Shown here: positions 33,888 through 40,470 of the stretch, piece after piece | How the letters are laid out: every line of letters starts with the position of its first letter | Numbering within the stretch: position 1 is the stretch's first letter | Origin: Tetragenococcus sp041859945 | Lineage (GTDB): Bacteria > Bacillota > Bacilli > Lactobacillales > Enterococcaceae | Length of the DNA: 40,470 nt | Reading direction: 5' to 3' | NCBI GenBank assembly: GCA_041859945.1 | Contig: JBFLGC010000024.1 | Location: 1-40,470 of the forward strand | Made by a program: the position numbers and the translations under genes | The notes under the pieces: model-generated | Database searches by the model: none | Seen by the model: only the letters and a program-made list of their open reading frames with translations | Told to the model about the DNA's origin: nothing

Positions 33888-34113
33888 AATACATAGTTAA
33901 AAATGCCGATGAAAGAACCAAAAAAGTTGTCAGAAAAAAAGAGAGAACTAGGATCGCTGAAAATAGTTTACCTGACGACTAAAGACAGTCTGGAGGCGAG
34001 TGCGTGCAAAGCCACTCCGTTTGCGAGCGTTAATCGTGAGAGGAAAGTTTTTTAACTTTTGAAATAGGTGGTACCGCGTTGATTCGCCCTTGTTAAGACA
34101 AGGGTGTTTTTTT
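33888..34113 (+). promoter_or_regulatory. T-box leader of hisS-aspS
   Basis: The T-box core AGGTGGTACCGCG at 34066-34078 is a perfect match and is followed by the terminator CCCTTGT / ACAAGGG plus T7-9 at 34087-34113. Upstream AGTTGTCAG (33925-33933) can pair with CTGACGACT (33973-33981) and may be the base of stem I. Uncharged tRNA binding switches the antiterminator on. GAC triplets (Asp) occur near the putative stem I base, but I could not fix the specifier, so Asp versus His sensing is open. Confidence 0.92.
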
Positions 34114-34146
34114 ATGCAATTTTAATGAATTCAAAGGAGGATGAAA

Positions 34147-35436
34147 ATGAATTATCAACGACCAAAAGGCACGAATGACATTTTACCTGGTGAATCGGAA
34201 AAATGGCAATTTGTCGAGGAAACGGCCCGTTTATTGTTTGGAGATTATCAATACCATGAAATCCGTACGCCCTTATTTGAACACTATGAAGTGATTTCAA
34301 GAAGTGTGGGGGACACCACGGATATCGTATCAAAAGAAATGTATGATTTTTATGATAAAGGAAAGCGTCATATCACCTTGCGCCCTGAAGGAACGGCGCC
34401 GATCGTTCGGGCTTATGTCGAAAATAAATTATATGGTCCTGAATATGCCAAACCATATAAAGTTTTTTATGATGGTCCGATGTTTCGCTATGAACAGCCG
34501 CAAAAAGGTCGCACGCGTCAATTTCACCAAATCGGTGTCGAAGCATTTGGCTCGGAGAATCCCGCGACCGATGTCGAAACAATGGCAATGGCGATGGCCT
34601 TTTTCCAACAATTGGGTGTACATGAGATTCGTTTAGTGCTCAATTCTTTGGGCGATAAAGAAACCCGTCAGGCTTATCGACAAGCGTTGATTGCTTATTT
34701 GATGCCACATAGGGACGAATTAAGTGAAGATTCACAACGTCGTTTGCAGGAAAATCCCTTGCGTGTTCTGGACAGTAAAGATAGACGTGACCAACGTTTT
34801 GTGGCCGAAGCTCCGTCGATTTTGGATTATCTAAGTCAGCCGGCACAAAAACATTTTGATGAGGTGATCGCAATGTTAGATGCACTTGAGATCCCTTACG
34901 AAATCGATCCGACTATGGTCCGAGGCTTGGATTATTATACGCACACGATTTTTGAGATCATTAGTGACGCGCCTAAAATGGGGGCCCAAGCGACGATCTG
35001 TGCTGGCGGCCGCTATGATCAATTAGTCGAAGAATTAGGAGGACCAGCAACACCGGGCTTTGGTTTTGCGATGGGGATCGAGCGCGTGCTTTTAGTCATG
35101 GAGGCGGAAGCGGCAGTCTTACCCGATTTTGACCATTTAGATGCTTATGTAGTGGGGATTGGTGAAGAAACCAATATCGAGGCTTTGAAAGTCGTCCAAG
35201 CTATTCGCAACGCTGGGTTTTCCGCTGATCGGGATGTGATGGGCAGAAAAGCTAAAGGTCAATTCAAGGCTGCTGATAGGCAAGGTGCCGAATTGGTTTT
35301 GACACTTGGAAAAGAAGAAATGGACGCCGGTACGATCCGCGTCAAGCACATGGCGACTCACCTTGAAACGGAAGTATTATTAGGCGATGTTTATCAAGAC
35401 TTTGCAAGTATTTATGACAATATGGTAGGAGAGTAA
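34147..35436 (+). CDS. hisS: Histidyl-tRNA synthetase
   Basis: The class II synthetase has 429 residues from ATG 34147, six bases after AAGGAGG; the in-frame ATG at 34141 abuts that site and is unlikely. It begins MNYQRPKGTNDILPG. Motif 2 is in FRYEQPQKGRTRQFHQIG, the histidine-specific peptides are RGLDYYTHTIFEI and CAGGRYDQL, and motif 3 is GFGFAMGIERVLL. The C-terminal anticodon-binding domain follows. aspS starts three bases after the stop, so the two are cotranscribed. Confidence 0.96.
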   Translation: MNYQRPKGTNDILPGESEKWQFVEETARLLFGDYQYHEIRTPLFEHYEVISRSVGDTTDIVSKEMYDFYDKGKRHITLRPEGTAPIVRAYVENKLYGPEYAKPYKVFYDGPMFRYEQPQKGRTRQFHQIGVEAFGSENPATDVETMAMAMAFFQQLGVHEIRLVLNSLGDKETRQAYRQALIAYLMPHRDELSEDSQRRLQENPLRVLDSKDRRDQRFVAEAPSILDYLSQPAQKHFDEVIAMLDALEIPYEIDPTMVRGLDYYTHTIFEIISDAPKMGAQATICAGGRYDQLVEELGGPATPGFGFAMGIERVLLVMEAEAAVLPDFDHLDAYVVGIGEETNIEALKVVQAIRNAGFSADRDVMGRKAKGQFKAADRQGAELVLTLGKEEMDAGTIRVKHMATHLETEVLLGDVYQDFASIYDNMVGE

Positions 35437-35439
35437 AAA

Positions 35440-37212
35440 ATGGGAAAAAGAACAACTTATTGTGGCAAAATGTCCACAGAGTACCTCGGTCAGATAGTAA
35501 CGCTAAAGGGCTGGGTCCAAAAGAGAAGAGATTTAGGTGGTGTGATCTTTATCGATCTACGTGACCGTGAAGGTATCGTGCAAGTCGTCTTCAATCCTGA
35601 AGTGGCTGAAGATGCTTGGAAAGTCGCCGATAAATGTCGCAGTGAATATGTGATCGAAGTGACTGGTGAAGTGATCCGCCGAGCACCAGAAGCAATCAAT
35701 CCTAAGATGGTCAACGGTGAAATCGAAGTGATGGTAAGTTCGATCACGATTTTAAATACTGCTAAGACCCCACCATTTACGGTCGAAGATGATGTCAAAG
35801 CCGGCGATGAAATACGGATGAAATATCGGTACCTTGACTTACGTCGGCCTAAAATGACTCACAATTTGATGACGCGGACTCAAGTGACCCGTTCGATCCG
35901 TCATTATTTAGATGATCATGATTTTTTAGATATCGAAACACCTTATTTATCCAAATCAACACCAGAAGGCGCACGCGATTATTTAGTGCCTTCACGGGTC
36001 CACGCCGGGCACTTTTACGCCTTGCCACAGTCACCGCAATTATCGAAGCAATTACTGATGACAGCGGGCTTTGATCGTTACTATCAAATCGTACGTTGCT
36101 TCCGTGATGAAGACTTGCGGGGCGACCGTCAACCGGAATTTACCCAAGTCGATATCGAAACGAGCTTTTTATCGATTGCGGAGATCCAAGAATTTACGGA
36201 AGAAATGATCGCCCAAGTCATGAAAGATGTCAAGGGGATCGACGTGGCCTTGCCATTCCCGCGCTTGACGTGGGATGAAGCGATGAACCGTTTCGGAAGC
36301 GACAAACCAGATACACGTTTCGATATGGAATTGATCGACCTTTCTGAAACGATGCAAAATGTCGATTTCAAAGTGTTCCGCATGGCTCTTGAAAACGGTG
36401 GGGTTGTCAAAGCTTTGAATGCAAAAGGGGCTGCCGACAAGTACTCCCGTAAAGATATGGACAATCTGGGCCATTTTGCTAGCCAATTTGGTGCCAAAGG
36501 TTTGGCTTGGTTGAAAGTCGAAGCAGATGGCTTGAAAGGTCCGATCGCTAAATTTTTGACCGATGTGAAAGACGAATTGATCGCCGCAACCAATGCCCAA
36601 GTAGGCGATTTGCTGATGTTTGGAGCGGATAGTTTTGAAGTCGTGGCAGCGACATTAGGTGCGATCCGGATCAAATTAGGGAAAGAATTAGGCTTGATCG
36701 ATGAAACGAAATTCAATTATTTATGGGTCGTGGATTGGCCCCAATTCGAATATAGTGACGAAGAAAATCGCTATGTTTCGGCACACCATCCATTTACCTT
36801 GCCACAAGCAGAATCGATCCCTTATTTGTTGACAGATCCAGCCAAGGTCCATGCTGAAGCCTATGATATCGTTTTGAACGGCTACGAATTGGGCGGAGGA
36901 TCATTACGGATCCATACCCGAGACTTGCAAGAAAAAATGTTTGAAGCCCTCGGATTTTCACGGCAACAAATGAATGAACAGTTTGGATTCTTGTTAGAAG
37001 CCTTAGATTATGGCTTTCCACCACATGGCGGCATCGCACTGGGCTTAGACCGTTTTGTCATGCTACTTACTGGTGAAGAAAATATCCGCGAAGTCATCGC
37101 CTTTCCCAAAAACGGTAAAGCCGTCGATCCAATGACACAAGCACCAAGTACTGTTTCACCACTACAACTGTTCGAATTAAACATTGATGTCACATCAGTG
37201 GAAGAAGAATAA
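35440..37212 (+). CDS. aspS: Aspartyl-tRNA synthetase
   Basis: The 590-residue bacterial-type enzyme has the N-terminal OB-fold anticodon domain (GWVQKRRDLGGVIFIDLRDREG), the class II core with RCFRDEDLRGDRQPEFTQVDIE (motif 2), the bacterial GAD insertion around residues 290-420 and motif 3 in GGIALGLDRFVMLLTG. It is probably the discriminating or non-discriminating form; the sequence alone did not let me decide. A terminator follows. Confidence 0.96.
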   Translation: MGKRTTYCGKMSTEYLGQIVTLKGWVQKRRDLGGVIFIDLRDREGIVQVVFNPEVAEDAWKVADKCRSEYVIEVTGEVIRRAPEAINPKMVNGEIEVMVSSITILNTAKTPPFTVEDDVKAGDEIRMKYRYLDLRRPKMTHNLMTRTQVTRSIRHYLDDHDFLDIETPYLSKSTPEGARDYLVPSRVHAGHFYALPQSPQLSKQLLMTAGFDRYYQIVRCFRDEDLRGDRQPEFTQVDIETSFLSIAEIQEFTEEMIAQVMKDVKGIDVALPFPRLTWDEAMNRFGSDKPDTRFDMELIDLSETMQNVDFKVFRMALENGGVVKALNAKGAADKYSRKDMDNLGHFASQFGAKGLAWLKVEADGLKGPIAKFLTDVKDELIAATNAQVGDLLMFGADSFEVVAATLGAIRIKLGKELGLIDETKFNYLWVVDWPQFEYSDEENRYVSAHHPFTLPQAESIPYLLTDPAKVHAEAYDIVLNGYELGGGSLRIHTRDLQEKMFEALGFSRQQMNEQFGFLLEALDYGFPPHGGIALGLDRFVMLLTGEENIREVIAFPKNGKAVDPMTQAPSTVSPLQLFELNIDVTSVEEE

Positions 37213-37218
37213 AAACAG

Positions 37219-37248
37219 ACACCTTGAGTACTGACTCAAGGTGTTTTT
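37219..37248 (+). terminator. Terminator of hisS-aspS
   Basis: ACACCTTGAG and CTCAAGGTGT pair around a 6-base loop, followed by T. Confidence 0.92.
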
Positions 37249-37464
37249 ATGGATGATTTTGGTCTTTTAACTTAGCAAGGTCCGTGTATTCAAGTAAACT
37301 TAGATAAAATATGTGACCGAGCTTAAGCTTCTATTTGGAAGAAAGCAAAGGGAAATAGTCTTCTGAAAAACAATCACTAGAATTCACAATTATCCTTTCC
37401 CTTTTATTCGATTAATCGTTATAATGTAAGTTGAAAAACAATAATAGAGAGGGCTTTTTTTACT

Positions 37465-38340
37465 ATGGAACGGCTGTTTGCCAAATTACCTTTTGCTGAT
37501 TACGCAACTAAGGTATCAAATTCGTTGATTTATGCACTACTTGCCTCGATTGCTTTGAATTTTTTCTATGAACCCGGGCATATTTACTCAAGTGGGGTCA
37601 CTGGGATCGCCCAAATCCTTTCGACCTTGGCACGAAACTTGTGGCAGATCGATCTACCAGTTGGGCTTGCTTTGATTTGCTTGAATGTTCCTTTGTTTGT
37701 CTTAGGTTGGTTTAAGATCGGTCATAAATTCACGATCTTTACTGGCATCACGGTCGCACTTACCTCACTTTTCATGCAGATCATTCCTACTGAAATGCCG
37801 ACGACAGATCCAATTATTTGTGCGATTTTTGGTGGTGCAATCAATGGGACCGGGATCGGTTATGCCCTGCGTAGTGGAATCTCCTCTGGGGGATTGGACT
37901 TTGTTAGTATCACGATCCGCAAAAAAACAGGTCGTAATGTCGGTTCGATCTCCATGGTTTTCAATATCCTGATATTGTCAGCATCAGGGCTTTTATTTGG
38001 TTGGAAATATGCTTTATATAGTGCTTTAGGGATTTTTGTCAGTGCCAAAGTGACGGATGCCGTTTTTACCAAACAAAAAAAAGTCCAAGTCACGATCATA
38101 ACCAAGTGTCCTGATGCCGTGATTGCTTCGATCCAACACCGCATGCGCCGGGGGATCACGATCGTTCCACAAGCAAAAGGTGCTTATTCCCATGAAATGC
38201 AAACGATTCTGCTGACAGTCGTGACTCGTTTCGAGTTACCGATGTTGCGCGCAGCGATGAAGGAGTCTGATCCAAGGGCCTTTGTCAGTATTGCCGATAA
38301 TGTGCAGATCTTGGGAAGGTTTCACGAAGAAGAATTTTGA
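37465..38340 (+). CDS. YitT-family membrane protein with DUF2179 domain
   Basis: The 291-residue protein has about five transmembrane segments in the first 200 residues, with the family features FFYEPGHIYSSGVTGIAQIL, YALRSGISSGGLDFVSITIRKKTGRNVGSIS and GWKYALYSALGIFVSAKVTDAV. A cytoplasmic DUF2179 domain follows (VTIITKCPDAVIASIQHRMRRGITIV). The transport or regulatory role of the family is not settled. A TATAAT box at 37420-37425 lies upstream, without a good -35. Confidence 0.88.
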   Translation: MERLFAKLPFADYATKVSNSLIYALLASIALNFFYEPGHIYSSGVTGIAQILSTLARNLWQIDLPVGLALICLNVPLFVLGWFKIGHKFTIFTGITVALTSLFMQIIPTEMPTTDPIICAIFGGAINGTGIGYALRSGISSGGLDFVSITIRKKTGRNVGSISMVFNILILSASGLLFGWKYALYSALGIFVSAKVTDAVFTKQKKVQVTIITKCPDAVIASIQHRMRRGITIVPQAKGAYSHEMQTILLTVVTRFELPMLRAAMKESDPRAFVSIADNVQILGRFHEEEF

Positions 38341-38453
38341 TGATTGGAACGAAACAGAGTTGTTAAATTTTTCTTTTAAAGCAAGTGAAAAACTGTATTC
38401 TTTTTAAATATATGGCATTATTAGAGTAAAGAAGAAAAAGATTGGTGGATGTT

Positions 38454-40367
38454 ATGGGGGTAGCAAGTCAAAATAAAAAACGCTATATTCATGGGATCGA
38501 TGGGATCCGCAGCTTGGCTGTGATCGGCGTTATTTTTTATCATCTTTTCCCAGCTCATATGCGGGGAGGATATTTAGGAGTTGTCATTTTTTTTACGATA
38601 TCGGGTTATTTGATCACCGACCATATGCGCCAAGAAGAACGCCAAAGCGGGAAACTATCGCTCACGCGTTTCTACAAACGCCGCTTGATCCGGCTGTATC
38701 CCGCATTGATCGGTTTATTGTTGAGCTCCACAGCATATATTACGTTATTTCAACGCAATCTTTTAAATAATTTACGGGGAATTGTCGGAAGTAGCTTACT
38801 TTATATCAATAACTGGTGGCAGATCCAACACGGCTTCTCTTATTTTGATCGATTTACTAATGAGTCGCCGTTTACTCATTTATGGTTTTTAGCAGTGGAG
38901 GCCCAGATTTATCTGCTATGGCCACTATTTTTTATTTTTTTGATCAAATTCGTCAAGAAAAAAGGCTGGATTTTTTATCTTTTGTTAGGCGCATCGCTAG
39001 GCTCAGCGATCGGCATGGCCATCGGATTTACTCCCGGCGCAGATCCGACACGGGTCTATTACGGGACGGATACCCGCTTGTTTTCTTTTTTGATTGGGAC
39101 AATGTTAGCTTTTATTTGGCCGAGTGATCGTTTGAAAAAAGAGATCCCGATTTCAGCGAAGAAAGTTCTCAACGGTGTGGGACTTCTCGCTTTGGCCGGC
39201 TTACTTATAGCTCTTATTTTTCTGTCAGATCATTATTCATTTGTGTATTATGGGGGTATGTATTTAGTCAGTATTTTAGCAGCTATTTTGCTTGCTGTCA
39301 CGGTCCATCCGGGGGCAAGCCTCGATCGTTGGTTGACCAATCCGCTTTTTTCATACATAGGTAAACGGAGCTATGGCATCTATCTCTACCAATTTCCGGT
39401 AATGATTTTTTATGAAGCCAAGGTCAAAAATATTGCTGATCATATCTTTCTCCATACTTTGGTCGAGTTAGTGTTGATCCTTATTTTTGCCGAGCTATCT
39501 TACCACTTGATCGAAAAATCATTCAACCATATGGATCGGACTAGAAGAAATAAAATTCGGGCTATTTTCACGAAACCGATCGTACGGCGCGCTAATGTCA
39601 AGCCATTTGTGACGCTAGTTCTTACGCTCATTGCTGGGGTGGGGCTCGTGATCGCACCTAAAAATGAAGTGGATGCCCAACAAGAAAAACTCGCACAAGC
39701 AATCGATGCAAATAAAAAGGTTGCGGATCAAACGAAAAAGGTCCAGACGGAAACGAATTCACCTGACACTGCAACAAGCCAAACTGATCCTACTACAGAA
39801 ACGACGACTGAAAGTCAAGCTGTTACAGAAACGTTCAGTCAAGAACCAGCTGCGGTAAAAATGAAGTATGATCTGACTATGGCTCAAGTCACTGCAGGCC
39901 AGCAAATGGAGATCACAGCGTTTGGAGATTCGGTGTTATTAGGAGCGACGCGTAATATCCAAGAAATTTTTCCGAAAGCAGTTGTTGACGCTGATGTTGG
40001 TCGCCAATTATATAATAGCGTCGATCTATTGCAGGACCTCGCTGACAAGGATCTGCTGAAAGACACGGTCATCTTGGCCCTAGGAACCAATGGCGCGGCA
40101 ACGGAATCACAATTTGATGAGTTGATGAGAGTCATTGGTGACAGACAAGTGTATCTTGTCAATGTCTATGTACCAAGCCAACGTTGGCAAAATGATGTAA
40201 ACAACTTACTAGCAAATATGGCCAAAAAATATGAGAATATCCAATTGGTCGATTGGTATGGGATCAGTAAAGAACACAAAGAATGGTTTCAAGAGGACCC
40301 TGTTCATCCAAATAGTGCCGGACGTATCGCCTATACTAAACTTTTAGCCGATACGATTTTAAAATAA
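38454..40367 (+). CDS. oatA: OatA-like peptidoglycan O-acetyltransferase
   Basis: OatA acetylates N-acetylmuramic acid and gives lysozyme resistance. ATG 38454 follows GGTGG and gives 637 residues. Residues about 10-370 are an acyltransferase-3 membrane domain with 10-11 helices, including IDGIRSLAVIGVIFYHLFP with the catalytic histidine and GGYLGVVIFFTISGYLIT. A Thr/Ser/Gln-rich linker (about 400-470) leads to an extracellular SGNH domain with FGDSVLLGA (catalytic serine), ALGTNGA and DPVHPNSAGR (catalytic Asp and His). It stands alone with its own terminator. Confidence 0.92.
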   Translation: MGVASQNKKRYIHGIDGIRSLAVIGVIFYHLFPAHMRGGYLGVVIFFTISGYLITDHMRQEERQSGKLSLTRFYKRRLIRLYPALIGLLLSSTAYITLFQRNLLNNLRGIVGSSLLYINNWWQIQHGFSYFDRFTNESPFTHLWFLAVEAQIYLLWPLFFIFLIKFVKKKGWIFYLLLGASLGSAIGMAIGFTPGADPTRVYYGTDTRLFSFLIGTMLAFIWPSDRLKKEIPISAKKVLNGVGLLALAGLLIALIFLSDHYSFVYYGGMYLVSILAAILLAVTVHPGASLDRWLTNPLFSYIGKRSYGIYLYQFPVMIFYEAKVKNIADHIFLHTLVELVLILIFAELSYHLIEKSFNHMDRTRRNKIRAIFTKPIVRRANVKPFVTLVLTLIAGVGLVIAPKNEVDAQQEKLAQAIDANKKVADQTKKVQTETNSPDTATSQTDPTTETTTESQAVTETFSQEPAAVKMKYDLTMAQVTAGQQMEITAFGDSVLLGATRNIQEIFPKAVVDADVGRQLYNSVDLLQDLADKDLLKDTVILALGTNGAATESQFDELMRVIGDRQVYLVNVYVPSQRWQNDVNNLLANMAKKYENIQLVDWYGISKEHKEWFQEDPVHPNSAGRIAYTKLLADTILK

Positions 40368-40374
40368 TTCTGTA

Positions 40375-40403
40375 AGACAGCTTTGACGAGCTGTCTTTTT
40401 TTT
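40375..40403 (+). terminator. Terminator of oatA
   Basis: AGACAGC and GCTGTCT pair around an 8-base loop and are followed by eight or so T. The intron-like sequence starts two bases later. Confidence 0.9.
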
Positions 40404-40404
40404 G

Positions 40405-40470
40405 GTGCGCCCTGCATGGGTAATCACTTGGCGGTGAAAGTCCGCTACAGGCTTGGCAGTAGGAACTGTT
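40405..40470 (+). mobile_element. 5' end of a group IIC intron, cut by the window edge
   Basis: The sequence opens GTGCGCCCTGCATGGGT, matching the start of group IIC introns such as the Oceanobacillus iheyensis intron (GUGUGCCC-GCAUGGGU). The next domain I elements follow in order: GGTGAAAGTCC and GGCAGTAGGAACTGTT. Group IIC introns insert just downstream of intrinsic terminators, which is exactly this position. The maturase and 3' end would lie beyond the window. Strand and boundary are inferred from the match. Confidence 0.82.

Overview
The window looks like a chromosomal segment of a low-GC Gram-positive lactic acid bacterium, most likely Enterococcus or a close relative. This is inferred from the gene set and order (acpS-alr-mazF, mvaK1-mvaD-mvaK2-fni, infC-rpmI-rplT, T-box-hisS-aspS, H2O-forming NADH oxidase, OatA-type acetyltransferase), strong Shine-Dalgarno sites, sigma-A promoters and many short intrinsic terminators. 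No rRNA, tRNA or CRISPR array was seen.

Layout. 1-2510: AT-rich, gene-poor DNA with a TnpB-family gene carrying an in-frame stop at codon 30, and two TnpB-guide-RNA-like hairpins, one before and one after it. 2613-5570: plus-strand housekeeping run acpS, alr, mazF, a small membrane protein, proC. 5776-7599: a KimA-type potassium importer with its own promoter. 7600-8150: a non-coding block with a 42-bp tandem repeat, a diverged copy of a repeat also found near position 300-400, and DnaA-box-like motifs. 8202-11616 (minus): a four-gene OpuC-type osmoprotectant ABC transporter. 11882-12913: queA, followed by a minus-strand promoter-terminator pair without a convincing ORF (candidate small RNA) and a DUF975 membrane protein. 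14423-16420: a small membrane-protein gene split by a complete IS1380-family element with 16-bp inverted repeats and a 5-bp target duplication. 16547-18677: tgt, yajC and an unknown gene. 18826-22877 (minus): the lower mevalonate pathway operon with type 2 IPP isomerase. 23256-24590: nox. 24890-28373: a divergent AraC-family regulator and the preT-preA dihydropyrimidine dehydrogenase pair. 28646-30015: L20-type leader and infC-rpmI-rplT. 30039-33493: an unknown minus-strand gene, a CcpA-controlled phospho-beta-glucosidase, a 55-residue protein and an acyl-CoA thioesterase. 33853-37212: T-box-controlled hisS-aspS. 37465-40367: a YitT-family membrane protein and an OatA-like acetyltransferase. 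The last 66 bases look like the 5' end of a group IIC intron sitting directly behind the oatA terminator.

Functionally the segment is mostly core: cell-wall precursor and lipid cofactors (alr, acpS, mevalonate pathway), translation (infC operon, hisS-aspS, queA/tgt queuosine modification), osmotic and ion homeostasis (opuC, kimA), redox (nox) and lysozyme resistance (oatA). The accessory signals are the TnpB remnant with two guide-RNA-like hairpins, the IS1380 insertion, the intron, a frameshifted small membrane ORF and several intergenic repeat families. No obviously new multi-gene system was found. The best novelty candidates are the orphan guide-RNA hairpin, the orphan transcription unit near 13.1-13.4 kb and the intergenic repeats.
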